A stretch of 42,961 nt of DNA from Prolixibacteraceae bacterium (GCA_009773765.1 WTWZ01000020.1:1-42961), one strand, 5' to 3'; counted from the stretch's first letter, positions 1-9,317 are shown. The notes: a model not told the origin generated them from the letters alone. Translations and numbers: made by a program.

Positions 1-2
1 AA

Positions 3-556
3 TATGTATTGAAGGATAAAAACCTGCCCAGGATATTGAAAAACAGGTTATCACAGCACCCATGCCCGCACTTCCAATAGCAAAAAGCTATGCAGGGGCA
101 ACCTTGCTGGCCGATATCATCATTGACAAATATGTGAACCACCTTCCTTTTTATCGTCAAATCCAGATGTTTAAGCAGCAAGATATATCCATTGCCCCGG
201 CAACCATCAATGGCTGGCTCGGTGATGTGGCCGACCTTATGAGGCCTGCCTATTGCAGGTTAAAGGAACTGGTTTTACGTTCGCGCTATATCCAGAGCGA
301 TGAAACCACCATCCCGATTATAAACAATGAAAAACACAAAACGATAAACGGGTATATCTGGATGGTTAGGGCGGTAACCGAAAACCTGGTTTTCTTCCAT
401 TATGATGGTGGTTCACGTGCACAAAAAGTGGCATTGCAATTATTTAAAGGTTACCAGGGGGTAATATAGAGCGATGGTTACGCCGTTTACGACATGTACG
501 AAAACAAAAAGGTTGCTGTTATAAAATTACAATACATTGGAAGAGTGGTTTTTTAG
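3..556 (+). pseudogene. Broken IS66-family transposase fragment
   Basis: The longest open stretch (62-469) matches the start of the IS66 transposase catalytic domain, with the family phrases YAGATLLADIIIDKYVNHLPF and YRQIQMFKQQ and the first catalytic Asp in IQSDETT. It is broken several times. Upstream, YVLKDK is read in frame 3 and the continuation (DIEKQVITAP) in frame 2, so there is a frameshift near positions 20-33. A TAG at 467-469 replaces the expected Gln before SDGYAVYDMYENKK. After about position 510 the frame loses IS66 similarity and stops at 554-556; the usual C-terminal half is absent. The left end of the element lies outside the window. It cannot encode an active transposase and marks an old insertion upstream of araA. 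Confidence 0.88.
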
Positions 557-707
557 TTAATCTCAGGTTCGTGTCAGATTTTTTATTATTGTTTTTAAAC
601 TAATTCTTAAATAATCAGCAAATATGATCCTTTGCACGAATTAGCAGCGTTTCCAAAATTGATTATTTTTTGTGTTAAAGTAGATTTTCTCCAGTCAAAT
701 TCCAAAA

Positions 708-741
708 TCGGTGTAAAATTTCTCAAAAGTGTAAATTTTAC
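708..741. promoter_or_regulatory. Candidate operator/promoter zone of araA
   Basis: The 234 bp between the IS66 remnant and araA are AT-rich and non-coding. They hold a direct repeat, GTGTAAAATT at 711-720 and GTGTAAATTT at 729-738, and a perfect palindrome GTAAATTTTAC at 731-741. TACCTTTA (7 of 8 to the Bacteroidota TAnnTTTG box) overlaps its right edge. Two half-sites 18 bp apart, 50-80 bp before a sugar gene, would suit a regulator such as the GntR/LacI-type protein at 5.5 kb. That link is inference. Confidence 0.3.
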
Positions 742-790
742 CTTTATAAATATTTTACTATTTTAGCCTCATAATTAAAACTCAATAAAA

Positions 791-2290
791 ATGACAGATT
801 TTAAACAAATGGAAGTATGGTTTGTAACCGGAAGCCAGCATTTATACGGTCCGAAAACATTGGCCCAGGTTGACAAAGATTCGGCAGCAATTGTTGAAGG
901 GTTCAATAAATCGTGTAAATTCCCGGTAACAATCGTATTCAAACCCGTAGTGAAAACACCGGACGAAATTCTGGATATCTGTATTCAGGCAAGCTCCAAC
1001 AAAAACTGTATCGGTTTGATTACCTGGATGCATACCTTCTCGCCAGCAAAAATGTGGATTGCCGGCCTGAAAGCGCTGACTAAACCTTACATGCACCTGC
1101 ATACGCAGTTTAACCGCGACCTGCCCTGGGGCGAAATCGACATGGATTACATGAACCTTCACCAAAGCGCGCACGGTTGCCGCGAATTTGGTTTTATTAA
1201 CTCGCGGATGCGCAAAAACCGTAAAGTTGTAGTTGGCCACTGGCAGGCCGAAAACGTGCAGGACAACGTTGCCAAATGGTGCCGCACTGCCATTGGCTGG
1301 GCCGATTCTCAAGGTTTAAAAGTTGCCCGTTTTGGCGATAATATGCGCGAAGTTGCTGTTACCGAAGGCGACAAAGTGGAAGCACAAATTAAATTTGGGT
1401 GGCAGATTTCGGCTTACGGAGTGGGCGATTTGGTTAATTACGTGGAAAAAATAACCGATGCCGAAGTTGACGAACTTTACAGGGAATACGAAAAAGAATA
1501 CGAAGTTGCTGCCGACTGCAAACCCGGAGGTAAATACCACGAAAACGTACGTGTTCAGGCCCGCTATGAAATTGCCATGAAACGTTTTATGTTTGATGGT
1601 AATTTCAAGGCTTTTACGACCAACTTCGAAAATTTAACAGGGCTTGCCCAGTTGCCGGGCCTGGCATCGCAACGTTTAATGGCTGCCGGTTACGGATTTG
1701 GCGCCGAAGGCGACTGGAAACAAGCTGCCATGTTGCGAATCATTAAAACCATGTCGGCAGGAATGAAAGGCGGCAGTTCGTTTATGGAAGATTATACTTA
1801 CCACCTCGACCCTGCCAACGAAGCCGTTTTGGGAGCGCACATGCTTGAAATTTGTCCGTCGATTGCAGCAAAAAAACCACGGCTCGAAGTTCATCCATTG
1901 GGAATTGGTGGCAAGGACGCCCCTGCGCGGTTGATTTTTGACAGTGCCACCGGCGATGCAATGAATGTTACTCTAATCGATATGGGAAACCGTTTCAGGA
2001 TTATAGTAAATACATTGGAAGTGATTGAACCCCTTGAAAAAATGCCAAAACTACCGGTTGCCTCGGCATTCTGGAAAACCATGCCAAACCTGGCCGATGG
2101 CGCAGCAGCATGGATTTACGCAGGCGGTACGCACCACTCAGCGTACACCATGGCCCTAACGCCTGATTATATTGAAACTTTTGCGGAGTTTGCCGATGTT
2201 GAATATGTTGTGATAGATAAAGATACATGCGTAACACAATTTAAAAAAGAGTTGCGCTGGAACGAGATTTATTATATGCTGGCGAAATAA
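791..2290 (+). CDS. araA: L-arabinose isomerase
   Basis: Converts L-arabinose to L-ribulose, the first cytoplasmic step of arabinose use. The 499-residue protein has the family length (about 500). The Mn2+/catalytic residues known from the E. coli enzyme are in place: Glu306 (GFGAEGDWK), Glu333 (FMEDYTYH), His350 (LGAHMLEICPS) and His449 (GGTHHSAYT). The ATG at 791 gives the usual N-terminus with VWFVTGSQHLYG from residue 9. No kinase (araB) or epimerase (araD) lies next to it; downstream there is a terminator and an unrelated gene on the other strand, so it is transcribed alone. The xylulose kinase/isomerase pair 4 kb away and the GntR/LacI-like regulator suggest a scattered pentose regulon. 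Confidence 0.97.
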   Translation: MTDFKQMEVWFVTGSQHLYGPKTLAQVDKDSAAIVEGFNKSCKFPVTIVFKPVVKTPDEILDICIQASSNKNCIGLITWMHTFSPAKMWIAGLKALTKPYMHLHTQFNRDLPWGEIDMDYMNLHQSAHGCREFGFINSRMRKNRKVVVGHWQAENVQDNVAKWCRTAIGWADSQGLKVARFGDNMREVAVTEGDKVEAQIKFGWQISAYGVGDLVNYVEKITDAEVDELYREYEKEYEVAADCKPGGKYHENVRVQARYEIAMKRFMFDGNFKAFTTNFENLTGLAQLPGLASQRLMAAGYGFGAEGDWKQAAMLRIIKTMSAGMKGGSSFMEDYTYHLDPANEAVLGAHMLEICPSIAAKKPRLEVHPLGIGGKDAPARLIFDSATGDAMNVTLIDMGNRFRIIVNTLEVIEPLEKMPKLPVASAFWKTMPNLADGAAAWIYAGGTHHSAYTMALTPDYIETFAEFADVEYVVIDKDTCVTQFKKELRWNEIYYMLAK

Positions 2291-2304
2291 AAGCCTCTCC
2301 CCAA

Positions 2305-2378
2305 CCCTCTCCAAAGGAGAGGGAGTAAGAAAACAGCGTTCAGAAGATTATTTCTCTCGAACGCTGTTTTTTTTAGTT
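2305..2378 (+). terminator. Terminator after araA
   Basis: Two hairpins follow the araA stop. The first is CCCTCTCC-AAA-GGAGAGGG (2305-2323), without a U-tract. The second is a 12-bp stem (2330-2341 with 2359-2370, AACAGCGTTC/GAACGCTGTT) running into T8, a good intrinsic terminator. Its T-run overlaps the stop codon of the convergent glycosyltransferase at 2373. Confidence 0.8.
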
Positions 2379-3557
2379 TTCTAAACTCGACAACAATTGT
2401 ACTTGTGCTTCCAAATCCACCTTTTCGTAATACTTTTCGTGTGCAAAGTTCAGGAACTTCATGATTTTAAACGCGTTAAACTTGTGAAAAAACCGCGATT
2501 GGAAAGATTTTATATTTGAGCAGTTTTTGTTTAAATCTTCAATTTCAATTTTAAAATTATCGAGCAAAATAAATTGCCTGACTGGTTCTGGCAAAGTTGA
2601 TAATATTGCTTCAAATCCTGATTCACCGGATTGAAACAGCTTTTCCTTTGCATCAAAAAAAATCCTCAAGTCCAAAAATGCCTTGAAATTATAGGTTTTG
2701 GTTAGATCTTCGGTTCCTTCCATCCACTTTTGAATTGCCGCACCTGTGCCAAATGGAACGCGGTCCGATAATCTTGCAGATGGGAATACCCTGGTAGTGT
2801 TTATTTCGCCAACAGAGCCCAACTGCGCCAGGTTTTGCAGAAAATAGAAATCTTCACCGGCCTGCCGCCGGTTCATGCCGCCGCGTTTAACATATGCTTC
2901 GGCGGTAACAGCAAAAGCCGAACCGATGGTAATCATTGCCTGCCGATAGCCAGTAAAATGTAAAGCATCTTTATAGTAGTACAAATATTTTTCGTACAGT
3001 TCAATCCCATGTTTTTGCTTTTCTGAAAGTCCATTTTTTTGATGTTCAACTTTAATCGTTGCTCCAACATGTTTTGGATTTTGTTTGAAATGCTTTTCAA
3101 TTTCAATCAAATAATTCGGTTCTACAATCGAATCGGAATCAAGGGAAACAATAATTCCATTGGTATTATTGTAATGATTAAAGCGCAAAACAGCCTCATC
3201 CATTCCGGTTTTCCGCGCCAATCCTACCCCAGCCCACTTTTTTCTCAACTCAACCGGACCAACCGCAAAGTAGATTAATTTTTTAGAGTTGTTTTTCTTT
3301 AGCCAGCAGTCAACCTCAGCTTTTGTTGCTATATTGAAATTCTTAATTTCCAAAAGTGCATCTTCCGGGTGGTTAATCAATATAACAACTTCGACAACTG
3401 TATCAGGCAAACTGCATTTATTTAACGATTCGAGGGTTTGCAGAAGTTCAGGCTCGCAAAAACAGGGAATAACAATTCTAATATTGCACCATGGATTTGG
3501 TTCCGGCCCGATTAGCGGAATACGGTTGTTTTTAAGAAGATAATTTTTGGCAAACAT
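2373..3557 (-). CDS. Family 2 glycosyltransferase, soluble
   Basis: A 394-residue GT-A fold transferase. The nucleotide-binding strand NIRIVIPCFCEPE lies at 25-37, the metal-binding DxD equivalent is LDSDS with Asp140 and Asp142, and the catalytic-base region is GEDFYFL with Glu235/Asp236. No signal peptide or membrane span is seen, so it is probably cytosolic or peripherally bound. Donor and acceptor cannot be told from the sequence; no other envelope-glycan genes adjoin it. It stands alone between two terminators. A TAGCTTTG box at 3569-3562 would put the transcript start about at the ATG, so the mRNA may be leaderless, or the box may be chance. Confidence 0.82.
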   Translation of the reverse strand: MFAKNYLLKNNRIPLIGPEPNPWCNIRIVIPCFCEPELLQTLESLNKCSLPDTVVEVVILINHPEDALLEIKNFNIATKAEVDCWLKKNNSKKLIYFAVGPVELRKKWAGVGLARKTGMDEAVLRFNHYNNTNGIIVSLDSDSIVEPNYLIEIEKHFKQNPKHVGATIKVEHQKNGLSEKQKHGIELYEKYLYYYKDALHFTGYRQAMITIGSAFAVTAEAYVKRGGMNRRQAGEDFYFLQNLAQLGSVGEINTTRVFPSARLSDRVPFGTGAAIQKWMEGTEDLTKTYNFKAFLDLRIFFDAKEKLFQSGESGFEAILSTLPEPVRQFILLDNFKIEIEDLNKNCSNIKSFQSRFFHKFNAFKIMKFLNFAHEKYYEKVDLEAQVQLLSSLEN

Positions 3558-3561
3558 GATG

Positions 3562-3569
3562 CAAAGCTA
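3562..3569 (-). promoter_or_regulatory. Possible -7 box (TAGCTTTG) for the GT2 gene
   Basis: Minus-strand TAGCTTTG fits the Bacteroidota TAnnTTTG box. Its last base is 4 bp before the ATG at 3557, so a start 5-7 nt downstream would fall on the first codon. No clear TTTG -33 box was found. Confidence 0.4.
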
Positions 3570-3580
3570 AAATTTAATGC

Positions 3581-3609
3581 AAAAAAAATCCGGACAAACT
3601 GCCCGGATT
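3581..3609 (-). terminator. Terminator after the OmpH-like gene
   Basis: On the minus strand a 7-bp stem (AATCCGG/CCGGATT, 3609-3603 with 3593-3587) is followed by eight Ts at 3588-3581. It lies just past the OmpH-like stop codon and before the glycosyltransferase start, so the two minus-strand genes are likely separate transcripts. Confidence 0.8.
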
Positions 3610-3629
3610 CTATTTCAATTTCAACGTTC

Positions 3630-4232
3630 TTATTTTTGAGAAGTTGCTGTATATTTTTCGTTCATCACCTTTAAAATATGAGCAGTAATATTGTCCTCTT
3701 CATCGCCAATTAAAATACTTGAAGCGTTCAGAATATAATCGTAATTATTACTTGCATTGTACTGCTTTAACGTACTCATCAAACTGTCAAGAACCTGTTG
3801 TGTGTTTGTATTTTGCATTTCACCCAGTCTGGCTGAAAGATCCTGATCGAGCCTTAATATTTCCTGTTCCATTCCAGCCAGCCTGTCGCGCTCGCGAACT
3901 GCGCTTTGTTCACTGAGAAATCCTCCCCGTTGCAGTTTTTCCTGAAAAGATGCAGCATCTTTTTCAAAATTTCTGCGTTTCGTTGCATATTCGCCAGAGT
4001 AAGCTTCCTGTTTTTTTGTAAAATCGTCGTGAAGGAATTCTGCCAGTTTATAATTCAGTATCACCGAATCGGCTTTAACATAAGCAATTTTTAATCCGTC
4101 CCTGGTAATTACCGCTTTATCATCGGCGCCCAACCTAATTCCGTTTTTGCCCCCTCCTGTAAAATGCAAAACATATAATACTGCAACTGCAACAAAAAGC
4201 ACAATGCTCACTATCAACGATGTTCCCTTCAT
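3630..4232 (-). CDS. OmpH/Skp-like periplasmic protein
   Basis: An OmpH (Skp) family protein of 200 residues. One N-terminal hydrophobic segment (LIVSIVLFVAVAVLYVLHF) acts as signal anchor or signal peptide. It is followed by GLKIAYVKADSVILNY, the conserved first strand of OmpH proteins, and a long charged helical arm (about residues 60-145) expected to form the coiled-coil tentacle. Family members chaperone outer-membrane proteins in the periplasm. The open frame extends 12 codons further to a GTG at 4268, but a TATCTTTG promoter box overlaps that GTG, so the ATG at 4232 is the better start. It is monocistronic and far from bamA, so it is probably an extra Skp paralogue rather than the housekeeping copy. 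Confidence 0.82.
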   Translation of the reverse strand: MKGTSLIVSIVLFVAVAVLYVLHFTGGGKNGIRLGADDKAVITRDGLKIAYVKADSVILNYKLAEFLHDDFTKKQEAYSGEYATKRRNFEKDAASFQEKLQRGGFLSEQSAVRERDRLAGMEQEILRLDQDLSARLGEMQNTNTQQVLDSLMSTLKQYNASNNYDYILNASSILIGDEEDNITAHILKVMNEKYTATSQK

Positions 4233-4267
4233 TAGTAATAATTTTAGATTTTCATTAAAAACTGGCA

Positions 4268-4275
4268 CAAAGATA
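4268..4275 (-). promoter_or_regulatory. -7 box (TATCTTTG) for the OmpH-like gene
   Basis: Exact match to TAnnTTTG on the minus strand. The predicted start near 4262 leaves about 30 nt of leader before the ATG at 4232 and rules out the longer GTG frame. Confidence 0.6.
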
Positions 4276-4449
4276 ATTTTTTAGTTTAAACCAGAATATT
4301 CGTTTAACACTTTTTTCGGTTATTTAAAAATCAGCAGCTTTAGGCTAAACCTGCATAAAATCATATACCCCGGCTGATAAACATCATTGAAATAAACCTG
4401 ATTGGCACACTACTTTTATCCCGAATTTCAATGCTCATTAAATATAAAA

Positions 4450-5361
4450 ATGTTGAATAAGTTAATTGCAAATATATTGCCCCTCATGCCTAAAAAGCTG
4501 GTTTGGGTATTTTCGAAAAGATATATTGCCGGGGAAACAATCGACGAAGCACTTTTGGCATCGAAACTGCTAAACGAAAAAAAGATAGAAGTAACCATTG
4601 ATATTTTGGGAGAGTTTATTAAAACGCTCGAAGAAGCACGGGAAAACAAAAACCAGTATTTTGATGTTATTAAACGATTTACCAGCGAAAAAATAACCGG
4701 CAGTTTTTCGTTAAAACCAACCATGTTCGGGCTTCTGATTGATAAGGAAGCGTGCTATAATTACATACGTGAAATTGTTGCGCTGGCAGCCCAAAAAAAC
4801 AGTTTTATACGGATTGACATGGAAGATTCCTCATGCGTTGACATGGAAATTGAGATTTTCAAAAAACTGAGGGCTGAATTCCCTAAAAATGTCGGGCTGG
4901 TGTTGCAGTCGTATTTACGACGCACCATGAGCGATCTTGAATATTTGAATGCAATAAATTCTGAAATTTTTCCGATAAATTTCAGGTTATGTAAGGGAAT
5001 TTATGTTGAACCTGAGAAAATTGCCTATAAAGGGTATCAGGAAGTTAGGGATAAATTTTTGTGCCACCTGGATTACATGTTCAGGAATAAAATGTACGCC
5101 GCCATTGCCACGCACGATAAATATTTGGTTGACAATGCGTTACTGATGATTGAAAAATTTAAAATCCCCAAAAATATGTACGAATTTCAAATGTTATACG
5201 GTGTAACCCCCGACTTGCGGCAATCGATTGTTGACAGGGGGCATAAAATGAGGGTTTACGTGCCTTTCGGGAAACAGTGGTTTAATTACTCCACCCGCAG
5301 ATTGAAGGAAAATCCGAAGATGGCATCAGAAATAATTAAAGCTTTATTTGTGCGGGGATAA
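4450..5361 (+). CDS. Proline dehydrogenase (FAD-dependent)
   Basis: Oxidises L-proline to 1-pyrroline-5-carboxylate with FAD. The 303-residue protein is a stand-alone PRODH barrel, not a PutA fusion. Family landmarks appear in order: IRIDMEDSS, LQSYLRRT, RLCKGIYVEPEK, IATHDKYL, EFQMLYGVTPDLRQ, and the substrate-binding end YVPFGKQWFNYSTRRLKENP with the paired arginines that bind the proline carboxylate. The frame opens at a TTG at 4402, but the ATG at 4450, preceded by an A-rich leader, gives the usual N-terminus. No P5C dehydrogenase is adjacent. A strong terminator follows, so it is a single-gene unit. Confidence 0.93.
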   Translation: MLNKLIANILPLMPKKLVWVFSKRYIAGETIDEALLASKLLNEKKIEVTIDILGEFIKTLEEARENKNQYFDVIKRFTSEKITGSFSLKPTMFGLLIDKEACYNYIREIVALAAQKNSFIRIDMEDSSCVDMEIEIFKKLRAEFPKNVGLVLQSYLRRTMSDLEYLNAINSEIFPINFRLCKGIYVEPEKIAYKGYQEVRDKFLCHLDYMFRNKMYAAIATHDKYLVDNALLMIEKFKIPKNMYEFQMLYGVTPDLRQSIVDRGHKMRVYVPFGKQWFNYSTRRLKENPKMASEIIKALFVRG

Positions 5362-5383
5362 TTCCATTTCAATATTATAAATG

Positions 5384-5410
5384 GGATGGCGCAAGCCATC
5401 CTTATTTTTG
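5384..5410 (+). terminator. Terminator after proline dehydrogenase
   Basis: Perfect 7-bp stem GGATGGC/GCCATCC (5384-5390 with 5395-5401), GCAA tetraloop, then TTATTTTTG. A classic intrinsic terminator 22 bp past the stop codon. Confidence 0.88.
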
Positions 5411-5434
5411 TCTTTAAAATCTGATTTATTTTTT

Positions 5435-5442
5435 TAGTTTTG
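5435..5442 (+). promoter_or_regulatory. -7 box (TAGTTTTG) of the regulator-xylBA unit
   Basis: Matches TAnnTTTG. It lies 43 bp before the original regulator ATG at 5486 and just after the upstream terminator, as expected for the promoter of the regulator-xylB-xylA unit. A TTTG at 5407-5410 is 24 bp upstream, longer than the usual 19-20 bp. Confidence 0.5.
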
Positions 5443-5485
5443 TGGAACAGAACAGAATACAATCTGAACTGCTAAACAAAACGCT

Positions 5486-6437
5486 ATGAATGATTTTAGA
5501 TTTATTGTTGATAACAATTCCAATGTTTTAAAATTTCAGCAACTCAGGGGAGATGTTGCCATCGGTAAACCAAATCATGGGCGAATGTCAGGTTTCACGC
5601 GATACAGTGTTTAAGGCATATGCCGAATTAAAAAAGAGAGGAGTTGTAGAATCGGTTCCTAACCGGGGCTATTTTGTTACGAAAAACATAACCAAAATCT
5701 TCCTGTTCCTTGACACTTTCAAGGCATACAAAGAGGTGCTTTTTGGTTCGTTCCGAAAAAACCTTCCAAAAAATATCGGAGTCGATTTGCACTTTCATCA
5801 TTATAATATTGGCGTGTTCGAAAAAATAATAAATGACAGTTTGGGCAAGTACAGCAAATATGTTATTATGAATTTTGACCACCCCAAAGTTCCGCAACTC
5901 GTTTCAAAAATTCCTGAAGAACAACTTTTAATTATCGACTGGAAAATTAATGCATCAGAAACACAGTCAACAGTTTATCAGGATTTTGGAGAAACAGTTT
6001 ACCATTGTTTTAAAGCCAATATCGATAAAATTTCAAAATATCAGGAGTTAATATTTTATTATCCGGAATTTACATACCATCCTAAAATTTCAATTGATTA
6101 TTTCGAACTTTTTTGTAACGATTTTGGAATTAAATACAACGTAATTACTGACGCCGAGCAATTTAAAATAAAACAGGGAGGCCTTTATTTACTTGTTAGC
6201 GACCGTACGCTGGCCAATTTCCTCGACCAGTGCGAGGAATTGGGATTTGAACCGGGCCGCGAAGTCGGTGTGATTTCATACAATGAAACCCCGATGAAAA
6301 AGTATGTAAAAAATGGAATTACAGTTATATCAACGGATTTTGAATTGATGGGGAAAAAAGCTGCCGAATTTGTTGCGACCAGTAAACCTGTCCAGTTTAA
6401 GGTTCCAACAACAATAAAATTAAGATCCTCGTTATAG
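5486..6437 (+). pseudogene. GntR/LacI-type pentose regulator, frameshifted in wHTH
   Basis: An AraR-like chimera: N-terminal GntR winged helix plus a C-terminal LacI/periplasmic-binding-type sensor domain (about residues 50-294 of the open frame, ending with the LacI-like TTIKLRSSL). The intact reading frame begins only at 5553 (MLPSVNQIMGECQVSRDTVF), in the middle of the winged helix. The missing start is present 67 bp upstream in another frame: ATG at 5486 gives MNDFRFIVDNNSNVLKFQQL, exactly how such regulators begin. About 14-15 codons between KFQQL and GEMLPS, encoding helix 1 and its turn, are gone out of frame. The recognition region (VSRDTVFKAYAELKKRGVVES) and the sensor survive. It sits 39 bp before xylB, so it probably once controlled xylBA and perhaps araA. 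A truncated protein from 5553 may be made but should bind DNA poorly. Confidence 0.75.
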
Positions 6438-6476
6438 GTGGACAAAAAGATTTTTATTATTAAAATATTATAAATC

Positions 6477-7976
6477 ATGTATTTACTTGGATTCGACATT
6501 GGAAGTTCTTCAGTAAAAGTTTCGTTAATTAATGGTGAAAACGGCAATTGTGTGGCCAGTTCGTTTCACCCTAAACAGGAAATGAAAATTACAGCCCATA
6601 AAGTTGGCTGGGCTGAACAGGAACCAAAATTATGGTGGCAAAACCTGAAACTGGCACTGGCCGATGTATTGAACGAATCGAAAGTAAAACCTGAAAGTAT
6701 TTTGTCGATTGGCATATCTTATCAAATGCACGGATTGGTTATGGTCGATAAGCACCATGATGTTATCCGCCCGTCAATTATTTGGTGCGACAGCCGTGCC
6801 GCTGCTATTGGCGATAAAGCTTTTGAAGAAATTGGAGGACAGCGCTGCCTGACGAACCTTTTAAATTCGCCAGGTAATTTTACAGCTTCTAAACTGAAAT
6901 GGGTAAAGGACAATGAGCCGGAACTTTTCAACAAGGTTTATAAAATAATGCTGCCTGGTGATTATATTGCGATGAAACTTTCAGGCGAAATTCAAACAAC
7001 GGTCAGCGGACTCTCAGAGGGAATTATGTGGGATTTCAGGGAAAACTCCCTGGCAAACCTGCTGTTTGAAAACTACGGATTTTCGTCTGATATAATTCCG
7101 GAAATTGTTCCGACGTTTGCCGTTCAAAGTCAGATTTCAGCTAAAGTGGCTGCTGAACTGGGCCTTTCCGCCAAAACCACAATAAGTTACCGCGCCGGCG
7201 ACCAACCTAATAATGCTCTTTCGCTAAATGTATTAAATCCGGGAGAAATAGCTACAACAGCCGGAACTTCGGGTGTGGTTTACGGGGTAAGCGAGGAAAT
7301 AAAGTACGATCCGCAATCGCGTGTAAATACTTTTGCACATGTAAATTACACAAAAGAAAATCCGCGGTTGGGCGTTTTGCTCTGCATTAACGGAACAGGA
7401 ATTTTGAATGCCTGGCTAAAGCGGATGGTTGGAGAAAACCTGTCATACGATGAAATGAACCAACTGGCATCCGAAATAGCCATCGGTTCAAACGGCCTTT
7501 CTGTTTTGCCTTTTGGCAATGGCGCCGAGCGGGTTCTGAACAACAAAAACATAGGTTCGGTTTTAAGTGGGATTAATTTCAATATTCACCAAAAAGGTCA
7601 TTTACTCAGGGCAGCCCAGGAAGGCATCGTATTCACGTTTAAATACGGAATGGATATTATGCAGAACATTGGCATTCAGACATCTGTAATCCGGGCAGGT
7701 AAGGCAAATATGTTTTTGAGCCCGATTTTCAGGGACACTCTGGCTGGAACAACAGGTGCTACAATTGAATTGTACAATACCGATGGATCGGTTGGAGCAG
7801 CCCGCGGTGCAGGTGTGGGGTCCGGGTATTACAAATCGTTTAGCGAAGCATTTTCGAACCTGAAAAAACTGGAGTCAATATTTCCCGACAACTCAAAGAA
7901 AGCTGAATATCAGGATGCATATCAGACATGGCTGGAAGCTCTGAATAAGGAGTTGACAAATAAAATTCATTCATAA
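6477..7976 (+). CDS. xylB: Xylulokinase
   Basis: Phosphorylates D-xylulose to xylulose 5-phosphate with ATP, feeding the pentose phosphate pathway. FGGY kinase of 499 residues, the usual length. It has the phosphate-1 loop LLGFDIGSSSVK (Asp7), the substrate loop SYQMHGLV (81-88) with the MHG of xylulokinases, the catalytic base Asp242 in GDQPNNALSL and the adenosine-site loop TTAGTSGVVYG (260-270). The ATG at 6477 starts right at the first strand of the fold. It lies 15 bp before xylA and 39 bp after the broken regulator, forming one operon. With the regulator damaged, the operon may be constitutive. Confidence 0.96.
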   Translation: MYLLGFDIGSSSVKVSLINGENGNCVASSFHPKQEMKITAHKVGWAEQEPKLWWQNLKLALADVLNESKVKPESILSIGISYQMHGLVMVDKHHDVIRPSIIWCDSRAAAIGDKAFEEIGGQRCLTNLLNSPGNFTASKLKWVKDNEPELFNKVYKIMLPGDYIAMKLSGEIQTTVSGLSEGIMWDFRENSLANLLFENYGFSSDIIPEIVPTFAVQSQISAKVAAELGLSAKTTISYRAGDQPNNALSLNVLNPGEIATTAGTSGVVYGVSEEIKYDPQSRVNTFAHVNYTKENPRLGVLLCINGTGILNAWLKRMVGENLSYDEMNQLASEIAIGSNGLSVLPFGNGAERVLNNKNIGSVLSGINFNIHQKGHLLRAAQEGIVFTFKYGMDIMQNIGIQTSVIRAGKANMFLSPIFRDTLAGTTGATIELYNTDGSVGAARGAGVGSGYYKSFSEAFSNLKKLESIFPDNSKKAEYQDAYQTWLEALNKELTNKIHS

Positions 7977-7991
7977 CTAATAAATAACAAA

Positions 7992-9317
7992 ATGGAAGTA
8001 TTAAAAGGTAACAAAGAGTATTTTAAAGGGATTGGACAAATTAAATTTGAGGGCGCCGAATCAAGAAACCCACTGGCTTTTAAATGGTACGACGAAAATC
8101 GTGTTGTTGCAGGAAAAACGATGAAAGACCACCTGCGTTTTGCTGTGGCTTACTGGCATACCTTCTGCGGAACCGGCGGCGATCCGTTTGGTCCCGGAAC
8201 CCAGATTTTCCCGTGGGATGGCGCAACTGATGTGATGGATTCCGCAAGGGAAAGGATGGATGCTGCGTTTGAATTCATTACAAAAATGAATATTCCGTAT
8301 TACTGTTTCCATGATACCGATGTGGTTGGAGATGGTTCGGTTTTCGAAATTGAAAACCGCCTCCACAATATGGTCGAATATGCTAAACAAAAACAAGCTG
8401 CTTCGGGCGTTAAACTGCTTTGGGGAACTGCCAATGTTTTTTCGGCACCACGTTATATGAACGGTGCTTCAACCAATCCTGATTTTGCAGTACTGGCAAA
8501 TGCTGCGGTACAGGTGAAAAATGCCATCGATGCTACAATTGCACTTGGTGGGACAGGCTATGTTTTCTGGGGAGGACGCGAAGGTTACATGAGCCTGCAC
8601 AACACCGATACCAAACGCGAACTGGCGCATCTAGGACAATTCCTGCGTACCGCGCGCGATTACGGACGGAAAGCCGGATTTACAGGAACTTTCCTTATCG
8701 AACCAAAACCGATGGAACCTACAAAACACCAGTATGATTTTGATGCTCAGACAGTGATTGGTTTCTTGCGGGCCAATGGCCTGGAAAACGATTTCAAGTT
8801 GAACGTTGAAGTTAACCATGCCACACTGGCCGGCCATACTTTTGCGCACGATTTAAGAATGGCTGCCGATGCAGGTTTGCTTGGATCAATTGACGCCAAT
8901 AAAGGCGACTACCAAAATGGCTGGGATACAGATGAATTTCCAACAAACATTTACGAAATTACCGAGGCCATGCTCGAAGTTATACAGGCTGGCGGCTTCG
9001 CACACGGCGGTATCAACTTCGATGCAAAAACCCGCAGAAATTCAACCGATCTGGAAGACATTTTTATCGCCCATATTGGCGGGATGGATGTTTTTGCCCG
9101 TTCGCTGGTTATTGCCGATAAAATTTTAAAAAATTCAGATTACCTGAAAATGCGTAAAAACCGGTATGCATCATACGATTGGGGCAAAGGCGCCGAATTT
9201 GAAGCCGGAAAACTTTCACTCGAAGATCTTTACGCCATTGCCAAAGAAATTGGCGAACCTGCACAAGTTAGTGGAAAACAGGAACTGATAGAGCAGTTAA
9301 TCAACTGGCATATTTAG
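7992..9317 (+). CDS. xylA: Xylose isomerase (class II)
   Basis: Interconverts D-xylose and D-xylulose in the cytoplasm. The 441 residues match class II enzymes (E. coli 440). Catalytic and metal residues are present: His107 and Asp110 (CFHDTD), the WGGREGY loop (193-199), Glu237 ([16 protein letters not shown]), Glu273 and His276 ([12 protein letters not shown]), Asp301 ([16 protein letters not shown]) and Asp344 ([11 protein letters not shown]). It follows xylB by 15 bp and is closed by two hairpins. No xylose transporter is visible in the window. Confidence 0.97.
   Translation: MEVLKGNKEYFKGIGQIKFEGAESRNPLAFKWYDENRVVAGKTMKDHLRFAVAYWHTFCGTGGDPFGPGTQIFPWDGATDVMDSARERMDAAFEFITKMNIPYYCFHDTDVVGDGSVFEIENRLHNMVEYAKQKQAASGVKLLWGTANVFSAPRYMNGASTNPDFAVLANAAVQVKNAIDATIALGGTGYVFWGGREGYMSLHNTDTKRELAHLGQFLRTARDYGRKAGFTGTFLIEPKPMEPTKHQYDFDAQTVIGFLRANGLENDFKLNVEVNHATLAGHTFAHDLRMAADAGLLGSIDANKGDYQNGWDTDEFPTNIYEITEAMLEVIQAGGFAHGGINFDAKTRRNSTDLEDIFIAHIGGMDVFARSLVIADKILKNSDYLKMRKNRYASYDWGKGAEFEAGKLSLEDLYAIAKEIGEPAQVSGKQELIEQLINWHI

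Noticed and set aside
842-1312. Long open frame (156 codons) on the strand opposite araA
   Set aside because: It lies wholly inside araA, has no recognisable domain, and is explained by the codon bias of the real gene.
2373-4232. GT2 and OmpH-like genes as one operon for envelope biogenesis
   Set aside because: A strong intrinsic terminator separates them and each has its own promoter-like box.
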